A stretch of DNA of 39,553 nt. Origin: Clostridia bacterium. Its GTDB lineage: Bacteria > Bacillota > Clostridia > Christensenellales > UBA1242. The notes beneath the pieces are model-generated. The model saw nothing but the letters and a program-made list of their open reading frames with translations, had not been told where the DNA came from and did not search any database. Positions 13,801 through 28,800 of the stretch are shown in pieces (the stretch's first letter is position 1; each line of letters begins with the position of its first letter). The translations under genes were made by a program, and so were the position numbers. The stretch is taken from assembly GCA_017453125.1 (NCBI GenBank), contig JAFTKS010000013.1, forward strand, positions 72,693-112,245. The letters are read 5' to 3'.

Positions 13801-16800
13801 GTAATAATTGTATTATTTGCTGTTGATATAAATGAAGTCAAATAATTGTTCTTGATACTATCGTTATAAGTTTCAGCATCAGACAAATCATCATTGGTTG
13901 AATTGAAGTACTCTCCTCTGAATCCTCCAATGTTCAAGTCCTTAATAACTGCACCATTAGTCGAACCAAACAATCCCATTCCTGTTCTTTCTAAGTATGT
14001 ATAATAATTAGAAGTAGAGTCTGAAGAATAAGTTGCTGTAGAATTAACTGCACTATTAACAACATTCTTAAATGGTGCTTGAAGAAGTGTCTTAATGCTA
14101 GAATGCATTGCGTTATATCCAGCGGAATTAATCACTGTATTTTCATTACCAGCAACGTGAATACCAGATATAGTATATCCATTTCCATTTAATGTTCCTT
14201 GGAAGTTATATACAGGAATCCATAGTCTAGAACTTAAATCTATATTTGCTGTTAAATTTATAATAGTTGAAGAATTAGCATTATAAAGTGCATAAGCAAG
14301 TTTTGCCGCATCATCGATATTATAAACGTTGTCAGTTCCCGATACTTCTTGAGCACCTTCAAGCCATGTATTGCTTGTAAATACAAATTGAAGTTCGGTA
14401 TTAAATGTAAAGTAATCTACAATAGAATCATTAATTTGTTCAGTTCCTACAAAGAATGCAAATTTATTTCCACTAATCTTAATTCGAGAATCGATTGGAG
14501 CTCCATTCTCATCAATATAGAAATTAGCAGTAATCTGTTCAAATTTTGCAGACGCTCCAGCAAAAGTAGAATGCATTCCTGGGGTAGCCGTAATTACAAT
14601 ATAATTAATTCTATTCTCGTCATATTCCGATTCAGCTCTATCTAATGATTGATAAGTTCTTGCAAGATTAACACTTGTATTGTATACAGTAGTATCTGCT
14701 AGAGCAGCATCAATACTTGTAGCATCTGAATATGAAATATTAATATATCCATTACCCTTGATATAAACATTATCGGTAGCCAAGCCATCAATAAGTTCAT
14801 ATTTCGCAATAATTGTTGAAGCCGTAATTGGAATATTGACACTTACAGAATATCCTTTAAGACTATTATAATTTCCATTTCGAATAGCAGTTTCATAATA
14901 AGTAGCATCTTGCCCCTCAACAACAGGAGTAAGAGTTCCACCATTATCAAAATAGAATCCTGTAAACTTATATCCCAAATCAGGATTTAAATACTGAGCA
15001 AATAAAGTTACTGGCTGAGAAGTTGCTTGCACTGTAGCAGATATAGAATAATCTTTTGATGTAGCATTATTGACATTAATACTATAACCATTATATTCTC
15101 CACCAGAAACGGTTCCAACAAATGTATTGTTTGTTCCCAATGTTCCTTGAGGATCTGCAGTTGTTTGCTGAATTGATATAACTGGCTGAACAATAATCTC
15201 TTCAAGATATGTAGGATTGATTGTATAAGTAAGCAAACTCTTTGCCATATAGTACTGAGTAAAGTAATAAGCGTTATTTGCTGAATATAAATTAGCCGTA
15301 TCAACAGTAGTAGGCAAGATTACTTCACTTCCACTAGCTATTGGATTTGCTTGAAGTGTTTTTACAACCCCACTAGAGTTATAAATACTATGCTCAAAGT
15401 AAAGTGCCGAATAACTATTTGAATTATAAGTAAGAGTTGTCGAATATGTAACTCCTTCAATTGCGTGAATATTTACAAATGTAAGTTTTCTTCCTGTTGT
15501 GCCGTCAACATTAGTATAACTTGTTACACTTGCAGTTTCACCATTTGAGTTGGTTAAACTCATAGATACATAATTCGAATCCCCATTTTTGTAAGATAGA
15601 TAAGTTTCAATAGAAACTGTATACTCTCTTGCAAAGGTGGCGGAAATAGTATGATTTCCTTGATGATAAGTAGCTCCTTCATTTGATACCGCATACATAG
15701 GAATTTCAGTTGTATGAGTTAGAGCACTTCCATCACGTTTGCCTGTATACCCATCAAATACACTACTTAGTTTAATATTTGAATAAGGAGTAGTTCTAAA
15801 TGTATTTGATAGTAATGCGTTTCCATTCATACCATCTGCTAGATTTTGATAATCTCCACTAACAGATGCGTGGTTAACCGAATAAGAAACAGATTTGTCA
15901 AAATCATCTCCACCAGTTGTTAAGAAATAATTAAGTGTAGCAGGAATATATCTCTCTCTATTATAGATATCAGAACTATTCTCAATATAAGCCTCACTAT
16001 TAACTTCATAAATAGTTGGACTAAATGCCATCTCACCAGAACCACCAGAAATTGCTACATTGTATCCCATAATAACATATAAATACAATGTTTCTGTAGA
16101 ACTAGAATGACTAATCCTCATAGAATCAGGAATCTCGTGAGTAACAGTATTTCCGTTTTCGTCCGTTTCTGTAATTATAGTGTTTATAAGTTCAAAATCC
16201 AAATCTGCCTTAGCAGTCTCAGAAATGTTTCCTGTTGGTTGACTAGCAGAAGAAACCACACTATAAACAGTCGAATATGCTGTTTGAAGTGTACCTATAT
16301 TTGAATTTGAATAAGTATAATACTTATAATCAAAGGTATTGATATCAAAGTCTACATTGATAGTACCCTTTCCTTGAGTAATAGGACTAACCTTAACTTC
16401 ATAAATAGGAGCATAATATATTCTTATAATTGTTGTGTCCTTGATATCACTAGCTCTAACTTGCAAATTATTACCAGAGAAACTAGCGTTAAGAACCATT
16501 GCACTAGCACCTTGAGTAACCTCAATGTGCGAATATCTATATCCGCGAACATAAGTTGAACCGGAATAAGATGGATTGATAAGATACTTAAGATCAATTC
16601 CATAAGCATCTCCATTCTCAACACTTATATTTGTTCTATAACAAGTATAAGTTGTATTTTGTGCGAATGTAAATGTAGTTTCTACATTATTTAGATAAGC
16701 AACTCCATTTGTTGAAGTATACAACTTGGATATATCTTCAAAGTAAGGTTGCCCACCAAATACAATAACGTCATATGTTATTGAGAATGTTTTGATAAAG

Positions 16801-19800
16801 TATGCCGAAAGTGTAATTGTTTCAATATTCACTACAGAGGTATTATCTGAAATAGTAACAGTACCGGTCTTTTTGTTATTAGTAATTGCTGTAGTTCCAG
16901 CAGTATAACCGGTAATATTGTTTTCATACGGATTACCTTCATTATGTGAAGTATTGTATCCTGTCGTTGCGAATGTTTTGAAAATATAACTTCCATCAAT
17001 ATTATCTGTGGTTGTAGTAGCGATTACTTCAACATAACCAAAATATCCAATATAGTGAGTTAATGATGTAGCATTCGATGCAGACTTGCTCGTCTCAATT
17101 CCATCACCAGATATCAAATCAGTATTGAATGTAAGTGTTGCACCAATACCCGATAACATAGTACTACTTTGACCAAGGGTTACACTAGATATTACATTTC
17201 CACTCGAATCACAAATACCTGTATAAAGATTAACGTTAACTCTCTTCTCTTTTGTCTTTAACTGAATAGTTGTGTAATCATTATATAGCCCATCCAACTC
17301 AATCTCATATTTTGAATTATTATATGTAGCTGTCAAATCAGTTTCATCACTTAATCTGAATCCTGCATACTCGAATCCTTCATTGATACTAGGCGTAATT
17401 CTAATAGTATCATAATAATCAACATAATTCACACCATTATATTCATACATTGAGTCAGCATCAATTGTAAATCCACTACTTCCTCTATTGGTAGTATCAC
17501 TATTTTGTCCTGTAGTAGAAATATATTCTTGAACAGTATGAGTATCTGCATCAGCACTAACTGGAGTTACATAAACTGCATCAATATAATATATACCTGC
17601 AGTTGTCGCATTTAATGTAAAGCTAAATTGCGTATAACCATAACCAAAGTCGGTTGCATAACTATGTGAAGGCGTTGCAGAAGTTGTAGATATTGTATAA
17701 CCAGACAAATCTTTTAATTCATTAGTTTCCCACATTGAATCTTCAAACATGTCTCTAACAATTCTAAATCTCACATTGTGCAACATTTCTGCATTTGATG
17801 ATGATGTTGTTGTTGAAATACCTTTAACATAGACAGTTGTTCCAGAACCATATCTAGCAATATATTCACCACCGGCACCAAACCCATATGCGAGATCTGC
17901 ATTGGGATCATCAGACGCTATCATATATTCTTCACTAATCAAATCAGAATATATACCAGCATAAGAACTACCATTAAATAATCTCAATAATACCCAAACA
18001 TCATATGTCTGATTAAGTGTTACCTTTACACTATCGTGAGAAGAGCCTGAAACAAGTGTATCATAGAATATTTTTCCAAATGTATGTTGAGTTGTTGTTG
18101 GATTAGGTTGATTTGTGGATTCCCAACTACTTCCATTGTGACTATAAGTTACAAAAGATGTAACTTCCCTTCCCTTAGCATAGTCGTTAATATAATTCTC
18201 TTCATAAACACACTTGAAGTATAACGTTGGAGTTGTTGCCCAAGCACCACCAACCGAGATAAGCCCATTTGATGACATAACAGGAGCAGTAGTACAAGCT
18301 GAGTCTGTATAAATATTTATTGAATATTGACAATAGTCACTTGCGGTAGAAGACAATACATTACTTGAAGTGGTAGTATTCAAGTTGATAGTTTCATCTT
18401 CTATATCGTCAGAACCTGCGTCAGTAAGCACTATACTTGCGTGTAGTCTTGCATATGTAAGATACATAACGTGAATGTATATATCCGAAGGCGCAGTATT
18501 ACTACAATAAGACATATCTAGTTGATGCGGATAAGAATAATCACAATTACTTAGTTCTGCTGTTGTATCAATTGGACCTACTAGACAAGTTGTAGGAGCA
18601 GTAGACCAAGATGAATAAGCGGTATAATTTGCCCCACTAACAAATGCACTACTTGCTACATACATACCATACAAATATTGAGCATATCCACTTGAAATAT
18701 TGTTCTTTCCAGGAGTAGCTGTAATTGTTGGACGTGTGCCTTCTTTGAAGTATGAAGTAATGTAATTATTTGCAGAACTAGAACCTGTAAATTGATTAGA
18801 TACAGCCGTTGTTACATTAGACAAACTAACAGTTGCACCATAATTTGGTCTAGTTTGAGTTGTAAGGTCGTGAGCATCTACAAATATTCTATGATAATAA
18901 TCAAGAACTAGTAGTAGTCCCAAATTACTTGGAATATTGCTAACAGTAGCCTTTGTTCCATCAATTGTCCAAGTAGCCGAACCATTGCCAGGGTCTGAAC
19001 CACTTAGAGCATTCTCAACTGATGCCGAACCAAAATCGGTGTTCGAGATTGTTGCTGAATTGATAGCGTAATTAGTATTAGTTTCGCTTAAAATTGCAGT
19101 AATTGAAACACCAACTGGAATTCTAAGATATACAGCCGATAATCTTCCAGTATGAGAAGCATTTGCACCAGTTGAATCACTTTCTACAAATGATACTGAC
19201 GAACCATTGGCTGGAGTTAGAGTAATAGAACCAATTTTAACCTCTCCAGTAGACCCTTCATAAAGGTTATAAGTCAAATTACTTGAAGTACTAGAGGCAT
19301 CTTTCTCATAATAGAATCCAGTTTGAACACCAGACGAACCATTATGTCTATTTGTATAACCTTGAAGATAGAATACATAAGTAGATATGAATACGTGATA
19401 AACATTGATAGTATGAGTTTCTGGGGTTGTTCCAAGAGTATCTAGCATTTTGTAAGCAACCCACTCGCCATTTCTATCTTCGATTGAAGTGTTGTACTCT
19501 TGCTGTGTTGCACCTTTGTATTGAGCAACAGTAGAAGAACCATTGACAACCAAATTATCTGTAATCCTCCAAACACCAATATCATCATCATTCTCACGTA
19601 CTGCAATCACTTTGATATCTGTCCAGAAACCAACGATGGCGGAGAATGTTCCCGTATTGCTCTTGCCTGAGAACACCGAAGTATAACCTGTTTGAGCAGA
19701 ACTTGCTGTTGGAGTTTGGTTTGTTGTCATTACTTCAGCTATAGTTACATTTCTTCTTGTAGTTGTTGTAGTAGTATCGCTTAGAGTTGAAGAAGTAGAT

Positions 19801-22800
19801 GTTGTTGTTGGCAGAGTTGTGTAAATATCCAATGTATTATTGTCATCATTCTTGTGCTCTGCACAACTTTCTTTAGTACACCCGTGACCAAATGTACGAG
19901 TATATGTTACCTCATTAATAGTAACTTTTGGATATGCTGTCTCTCCAGCAGAAGTTAATATCTGATTATGACCACAAGAGAAGAAATAGCCATTTGTAAT
20001 TGTTGTTCCAGAATATGCATACCCAGTAGTGAATGTAATACTTCCATAAGCATATCCCAAAGGAATGGTTCCTGATACTTGCACAGAAATTGCACTAGCA
20101 GTACCTTTAACTCCATTAGTATTTGAAGTAATTCTATTTAGGTTTGAGTCTGAAGAATAAAATTCTCCAAATACTACGGAATCAGCAATCCCCTCTACAA
20201 ATTCAGCAGTGATAGCTTTTGCAGAAGTTGATGTATAAGCATTGACTTGAACATCAATTTCTCTACTTACATAAATATACCCATATGCTCTAATAGTAGC
20301 CGTTGTTACAGGATTTGAAATAACTGGGGTGCTATTTGTACCATTTGATACACTAGCAAGTCTAGTTGTGAAATTATGTTCAATGATAGAAGCGTCATAA
20401 GAATCTACATCGCAGTCAATATAATCTACATACATATCAGACCTTTGATATAGTCTAATACCTACATTATTGTATGAAGTACTTCTATATATACCTGTCA
20501 AGAATTCTCTATTTGCAGTACTTCCAAGAGTTTGGTCAGACTGAATTTGAATTCTATACGAGTGGTATTGTGCCGTACAAGTACTATCTGTAAAGGTTTG
20601 GAATACATAATGACTTTCATTATAAGTATCAGTATCCATCAAATCAAGAGTATATACACCTGCAGATACATTAACAGAAGAACGAACAGTCCAAGCAGAA
20701 TTGACTAGTCTTCCATAGAAGGCAGTTGAAGAAATTATCGTGTATTTCTTTCCTGACAGCAAAGTAGTTCTTTCAGAATTTTTATAAAGATGAGAATCTG
20801 CAAATAAATTAATAGTATAAGTTGCAGATGTGCTATTTGTATCATCTCCAGTCCACGTATCAAGAAGAGTATACCAAGTCGATCCATCATCACTAGCCTC
20901 CACTATTCTATAAGGAGTACCTTGTCCTAGTGTAATCGAATACACAAGTGTAGCGGAAGAATTAATTTCAACTTGTTTCATCTTATAATCAAGGTAAGTG
21001 TATTCACTGCCAAGAGTCAAAGCACTTCCTCCATTGACAGAAACACTTCCCCAAGTAGGACTACTTTCTGAACTAGCAAATCCAACTCTTACATATCTCA
21101 TCTTCAAGCCATCTGTTGATGCGTGAGCTGTGTTTTGAGACGAAATTGAAATTGTTTGAGGAATTTCATTAACATATGATGTAATTGTAAAGGTTGCAGG
21201 AAGAATATAGAAATTACTTAAGCCACTAAATAATGTATTAATTTGAATGGTATAAGTAATCGTACCATCATCATTAGAAACAGAAGTTATAACTACTTGA
21301 TATGTGCCAACATTATTGGTTTTATCCAAAGTATTAGTCCTCGATGTTACACCTATCCAATGACTACCTGTGTTAGTTCCATCAGTGACATTTATATAGA
21401 AGAAACGCGCATAGTATCCTTTAGCAGTTGTCACTGTAAGGGTTTTATTTCCAGATATAGGAGTTGTACCAACAGAAATTGGTGTTAAAATACCTGACTT
21501 ATTATTATTTAAGTCCATATTATATGTGGCATCAGCACCTTTGACAAAACTATTCTTAGCAACAATCTCAACAGTTACCGAAGGCGATGTCGCTGAGGTT
21601 GTGCCAGTTAATATAGCTGTAGAAGAAGAATATGTAGTAACAGAACCATTGACTAATAGCCTTTGAATCTCGTAACCATCTAAAGGTGTAATGGTAATAT
21701 ATAAATTAGTATAATAATATAATACCATATCTGATGTATTTACCGATTTTGATGTCTTGGCAGTATTTCCTAATGTTAATTTTTCATCGGCAGATGATGA
21801 ACCAATTTCGCCATAAGTAGAACCAACCTTATCAACAAATTCCAAAGTTCCCTGTCCCATCAAAGTAACAGTAACACTCTTAGTCTGTGTCTCAGATACT
21901 TTAGGAATAAACGAGAAGTTTACAATAAAGCTGGTACTCTTTGTTCTATCATAAACAGCTTGATTGATGTATACAGTAAGAGACTTTAGGTCGTTAGAAA
22001 GTTGCCAACTCCAACCTGATGATGTTAAATTACCCCCTGATGCACCTGCAGTTGACTGCATAGTTCCATCGACTTCCCAACCAAGCATCGTATAACCTGT
22101 AGCTACAGTTGCGGTAAATACAAGTTGTAGATGTTTTGTCGTAGAAGTAGAAGAAAGATTGTAAGTAGCAGTTCCAGTAGATGTACTAGATGGTTCAAAA
22201 TCAGCTCCTACGGTAGAGTTCTCGTAATATTTGTTTGATGTAATAGTAGAAGTAACTCCGACCAAGTTATTTTCTTTTGCATAAGCAGAATAATTAGTAG
22301 TATAACCACCATAAGACACTGTTACATAAGGTGCGTATGTGAATATTATAGTTTTGCTAGAGTCTGAATTACCTATAGCACTTTCTCTATAATAAAGTAC
22401 CGACGAACCCAATTTATCTGTACTATTATAAGTATTAGTCCATAGTAACATATCTGATGTATAACCTATGGAAATAAGTATCTTTGGAAGAGAATCGCTT
22501 GTGAAACTATCTCCTCTTATTGCAAAGAATCGTGTTCCATATGCTGTAGTTATAGTATGTTTAAGGATACCATTTGAATCGGTCTCGGTAGAAACAGAAG
22601 CAATTAGTAATGTTGTTGTTCCACCAGATGTGGTTGTACCATAAACCGAACCAGTTGCACATCTATACCAAGTACCAGTAGACGTAGATGTGCTAGAAGT
22701 AGATATATATACTCCGCTATTTGTAGCAGTTCTAAATGAAATATATGGAGCAAGTGTAGTAGCCTGTAATTCAGGATTTTGAATATATATAGTAAATGTT

Positions 22801-25800
22801 ACCATTTTCAGAGAAATCTGAGGAGTAATTGTAACGCCACCTGTTGTCGTTGTCGTCTTAGCATCTACCCCTTCTGGGTCATCAAACATATCGTTTTGAT
22901 TATAAGTAACGCCTGAATAAGTAACTGTAGTATAAGATATATCTAAATCAATAGAATTAAATAAAACGTAGTTACTATTTGTTATATCTGCATATACAAT
23001 ATATAAATTGCCATACCAAGCATAATTACCAGTTTTTGTTGCCTCATTTGTAGAAGTTGAGGCATTAAATACTTTAAGTGTAGGAATTGGATATAAGTTA
23101 CCACCAGATGTATTGAATGGTAAAGAATAATAATCTCCACTAAATACAGCACTAAGGTCAACTGTATTTTTGACTCTTTGTATAAAGTATAGATATACAT
23201 TAGTATTATCCGCAGAGACTGTGACTGCATATGTATTTGTACCACCACTAACAAGAGTCAACATATTATTTGTAGAAGATGAACTCCAGCCAAATCTAGC
23301 AAGATAAGAACCAAAGACATATTCTTTCATAGAAGAACCAACATCCAAGTGAGTTGCAGTATCTGCAGTAAGTCCACTAATTGTTATTGTAGATGAAGCA
23401 TTACAAGTAACATTGAATGTATATGTCTTGGACGAATTCGCTGTTTGTCCTGTGATTGATTGTTCAGCAGTAGTAGAATTAGATGCAGACAACTTGGAAA
23501 CACCATTGAAAGCAGTTGTTGCACTAGCTGATCCAATGAATGTTACAAGAACATTAAGTTTGAATGTTGCATCTTCTCCAGACATTTCAAATACAATTGC
23601 AGTACCACCAGATGGCGGAGTTGTATATGCAGGATGGTACGCAAGCCCTGACACAGAAGTATAAGTTGAAGTTGTTCCACCATTAGTCTGAGTAAGAGTT
23701 ACTGTAGACGTATTTGTAGCGTGAAGTACTGGAGTAATACTCAATGAGTAGAAGTCTGTCCAACCACTTGGTAAGTTTGTACCAGAATAGATAACTTTCT
23801 CTCCAAGTACACCATTGCTTGCATTTGTGTAATACATAGAGAACTTCGAAAGTCTCTTTGATGATGATGTATCTGTAATTGTAAATGATGGAATAACAGC
23901 AGAGCTTGTAGAAATAAAGGTTGTTGTAGTATTTCCATCAGTACCACCATTTACGGTATAGTCTGTTCCGCTTGCAGTCATTTTGAGCGTAACATTTGAG
24001 TCTAGTCCACCACTATTCTTTAGAATTATCTTTGTGATATATGCAAATGTAAGTGTTGTGTCTGCACTAATAGTAAGGGAAATATAGTTGTTATTTGTAC
24101 TAGAAAGTGAAGAACTTCCTGACGCTCCCCTTGCAAGTAATGTAGTATTTGCACTAGCCGTAAACGAAATACCCGTTTGACTAGCTGATGTTTCATAGAA
24201 ACCAGTATCAGTATCAAATACATAAGAATAAGTTCCAGAGTCTTTTCTAATTCTTGCTAAATAATGTGCTTGACTGATTTGAGCAATATTAATTGTAGCA
24301 GTAGTACGGAATACTTTCATAGTATATGCTGTATTGCCTTCACTATATGGAGCAAGCCAAGTGTTGCCTGTGCTATTTGCATTATGGGTTATAATATAGC
24401 TAGCATAGTTGCTCATTGTTAGTGTTGGAGTTGTGAAGTTGATTGTAATTGTTGCCCCTGCTTGAGGATAACTAGTAATTGTAACACTAGAACCAGTGGT
24501 AGTATTGGCATTTGTTGCATTCGCAACAGTCAAGGTTCCACCACTAGAAGACATAGAACTATAATCAAATGTATTTGTACCCGATGTTGCAACACTAGAT
24601 TTAATTGTGAATGTAAGTGTACCACTAGCAACAGTTCTCCAGTCGGTTGTACTAGATATAGTATAACTTCCGCCTACATCGGCAGAAACTGTATAAATAT
24701 CACCATTGGTTGTAACCGAATATTTTGCATGGTTTGTTCCCGATGTTGTCGACAAGGTTGTTCCATTAAGCTTGAACACAAGTGTTGCTTTGGTAGCAAC
24801 CGAGATACCAGAGTTAATAAGAACAGGATAACCTCTATCAATCTGGTTATAGTTAGAATTGTAAGTATTATCAGTAGTAGCAGTATCCATATACCAAATA
24901 CTTCCGAATGCAAATCCTGTGAAACTACCTGCATTCTTCATACTAGCAGTTGTAAGCCCAGTTGCATAAGCAGAAGTTGTATCACCATCACTTCTATGAT
25001 AAAGATTTGAATAAGTAAGGTTTTGACCTTGTTGAACTGCATATGAAGTAGCTGTACCAGCATTATCTGTAACAGATGCATATGAATTAGTTAGACTTGC
25101 AGCATAAGCTGTACCATATGCAAGTCCACTAATAGTTGCGGTCGCAGTAGAACCAGAAAGCACTGTAAAGTTAACATAGCAATTGGTTTGAACTGCTGTA
25201 GCTGCACTATATTTAACCAAACACAAATTAGTTGAGGCTACAGTTGCCTTAACATTAAGGTCGGCAAAACATTTCTGAACAGTTCCAGCAAGAGCACCTA
25301 CAAGCAATGCTCCATAATGAGTAGTATCTGAATTAAGGTAATATGTAGCATAAGCCGATGTTGTAGCAACGTCAGTTGTAAAACCAACACCTTGTACAGT
25401 TACACCGCTTGCAACACTTCCGATAAGTGCTCTTGTTCCTGAGTACAAATTGGCAAGATTCGTAACCATATTATGGAACATAACGTTCTCAAATGTTCCT
25501 GAAGTTGCAGCAAATACATTCACACTACTACGTCTTGGCAAATGAGATACTACGAAGTTCGCACCATTGAACCCTGCAATAGATGCACGAGCTGTAGTAC
25601 TAGCAGCGTATTTTCTTCCAGTAAGCCCAGTTGAACCGATAGCTGTCGCATAATCATATGTATGGAAATCAATATCTGCAGAAAGTGCGTATTTATAGGT
25701 GGTAGTTGATGAATTCATCATCACACCCCATTGTATTGGATTTCCAACAGTATAATATCCACTAGAGTTGGTCGAAAGAGTTGTTCCGGAATACCTTCCT

Positions 25801-28800
25801 GTCACAGCCCTTGCAATATCATTGATTGTGAATACCGAGTATGTAAGAGTATATGTTTTTGCACTATCTACAACAGAGGCAAACGTAAACGACGGACTAG
25901 CAGTACAAATCATCTTGAATCCATTTGTTGTAGGAGCAGTAGTTCCCGAGAAACTTGATTCACTATTGATAAGTCCCGATGTATCACCTGTAAAGTACCC
26001 TGTATACCCATTAAATACTGCTGTCGCATATTGTGCATAAGTAGAAAAGCTAGTATTCCAAGCAAATGAAATTGTATTATATTTGTAATAAAGAGACGCA
26101 GATGTTGCACCACTTGCTACGGCAGTACCATTAACAGTAATTCCACCCGTTGGTATAGAATACTTTCCATATGTACCATCAGAACCATCAACATTCTCAG
26201 TAATTGTAGGAGTAATATTGTATAGAGTTCTAGTATATTTTACTGCAAACATATATTTGTATGGAGTTGTTGGAGCGGTTGGCGCAGTACTTTCTGTAGA
26301 AGGAAGACTAATAGAGGAAGTCGATGCTCCCGAAGCTAGAGTCATTGAGGCACCAGTTGCCGAATAACCTGTACCAGAAGACACTGCAGTAGATAGATAA
26401 ACATTACTTACACTATTTCCATCTCGAGCGGTTACATTTGCAATTGTACAATTTGAACCATTTGAAAAATTCACAAATCTATCTGTATAACTACCAGATC
26501 CATCAATTGAGAAACTTGACGCACCACGTGTTACAGAAGTTGCACTACTAGCAAATGAATAATACACAGAATTAGCAGACTTTACTCTGTAGTATGTAGT
26601 AATATCCTTGTTTGCTGGGAAGTAGTTTGTAGAAGAGTTTGTACTAGTAATTCCTTGAGCATAATTATAAGTTGGAAGATAAACAGGAAGTGCTGTTGCC
26701 ACAACCGAACTACTATTTGCATATCTTATAGCTGAGGCCTGTTGGGAAGTAGATGCACTATTCCAATTGGTAGCAACAGCCGTAGAAGAAAGTTTGAATG
26801 ACATACTCTTAGTCGTTCCGCCTGTTGACGCATTCGTTACAGATACCGAATTAAGAGGAGAAGTCGAACCAATTTTATATACATAAGCAGGAGTTGTTGA
26901 TGTATAGAATCCCCAACTTCCCCAAGCATATGCAGTATCCAAGGAGCTTATATTAGTTGCAACATCAACCGATCGCGAGCCATAAGCAACTTTGGCAGTA
27001 TATGATATTGTAACAGTTGCAGAATTATCAGCAGTAACGCCTGTAATTTCATACAAACTCAAATAATATTTTGCATCTGCATTAGTAGCCCCTGGAAGTT
27101 TCTCAGCAGTTGCAGATGTAGAAATTTTGGTTACAGTTCTTGCTGTACTATTTTCTGTACAAGTAACAGATATTGTACCACCATTTCCAGAAGTATGGCT
27201 GTATTCAGCTACATAGAAATAATAATTCTGAAGATTAAAACTTGGTACTATTGGAATAGTTTTCGTATAATCCGCATTACAAGCAGAAACATATCCTGCA
27301 ATTGTTGAAGAGAATGCACTTGTTCCGTGGTAGTTAAATGCATTGAGTGAAGTATTGAAACTAGCTCCCCCTGCGGTATAATACGAGTCTGCAATAGCCG
27401 AACTATTGATAGTATGAGTAGTCTTGTATCCCGAACGAGAATTATTAACTAGATATAGAGGTTCTGAGGCAAAAGCATAAGAACCTTTACCTGTAAGCCA
27501 ATGTGCTGAATCCGAAGTACTTTCACGACCACTACCAGCAGTAATACTGTCTCCGCTCCAAGTATATACAGTTCTTCCAGCATATGGATATACTCCAAGA
27601 GGAGAAAGGTACCCTGCTGAAATAGGATTTGTTATAGAATAATGAATAGCATTAGGTTCGCAAGCATATATGCAGAGACACATATCATTACCAGAACCAT
27701 CAACAGCAAAACGAATATAGTTCTCAATACCATATGCTACAGCATCAGCGTATGTATATATACCCCAACCATTTGCCATTAAATTGCCCGCATCATAATG
27801 CTGACTAAACGTCTTGCCATCTGGTAGCGTTGTATACGACGAGTGAATACTATAAACACCATTTGCGACATTATAAAACCAATCTGCGAACATTACATTT
27901 CCAGGAGCAAGGAATGGTGCGTTGCCACTTGATGTTGGATCACAAACACTCATACAAATTACATTAGATACTGATAAATTTGATGAAGACAAATTTTGAT
28001 CGTTATGAACAAAAGCATAGTCATTAGGTGCACCATCAGAATAGAGTTGGGAAATAGTTAAGGTTATGTTTGAAACGGTAGTATCGCCTATTATATGGCC
28101 TCTTCCTCCAGAGGAGTCATCAACCATATCTCCGCAATTTTTGATTACATTACCATTAGTAATATTTAAAGACACAGCGTAAGAAGAACTATATGCACAT
28201 ACCCTACCAACCATTGCGCCAATTCCCATCTTATTAGTGATAGTACAAGAAATACCATTGATTGTGTAATTCTCAAGCTTTTCAATATTAACATAGAAAT
28301 CGTCTATCGTACAATTATAAATATTACTAGCCGAACCTGATGAAGTCCAAGTCGCCATACCTGCAATTGCACCAAAAGCATAAGTATTGTATGAACCCGA
28401 CCACGAAGAAGATTTATCACTTAGAAGTTCTGTCGCAAGAATTCTTGTATGTTGCATTGTTAGATTCTGAACAGTGAACTTTGTATACGAACCAATAAGT
28501 CCAGCACAAATAGCATTCAAATTACCAGATGGATCTGATGCCTCTAGAACATCTTTACAAGTAGTATCGATAAAGAAGTTGCTTATTGTATGTCCTTGTC
28601 CATCAAGAATAAATGTGCCACCACTATGTATTGGTTTCCAAGTGTAACCCGCCATATCTATATCTGCAGAAAGCTTGACTGTTGTAGAAGAACCCATTGA
28701 CATAGCGCTAATATAATTTAATTGTTTAGCATTAGAAACTGTATACACATTACTGCTAGGAGTAACCGGGGTATAATTTGAAGAAACAGCACTTCTTCCC

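Noticed and set aside
24462..25010. 182-codon plus-strand frame, rich in Cys, Arg and Ser, inside the giant gene
   Set aside because: It is antisense to a clearly coding frame. Its Cys/Arg/Ser bias is what Thr/Ser/Ala/Val-rich codons give on the opposite strand, and no ribosome binding site or recognisable domain is seen.
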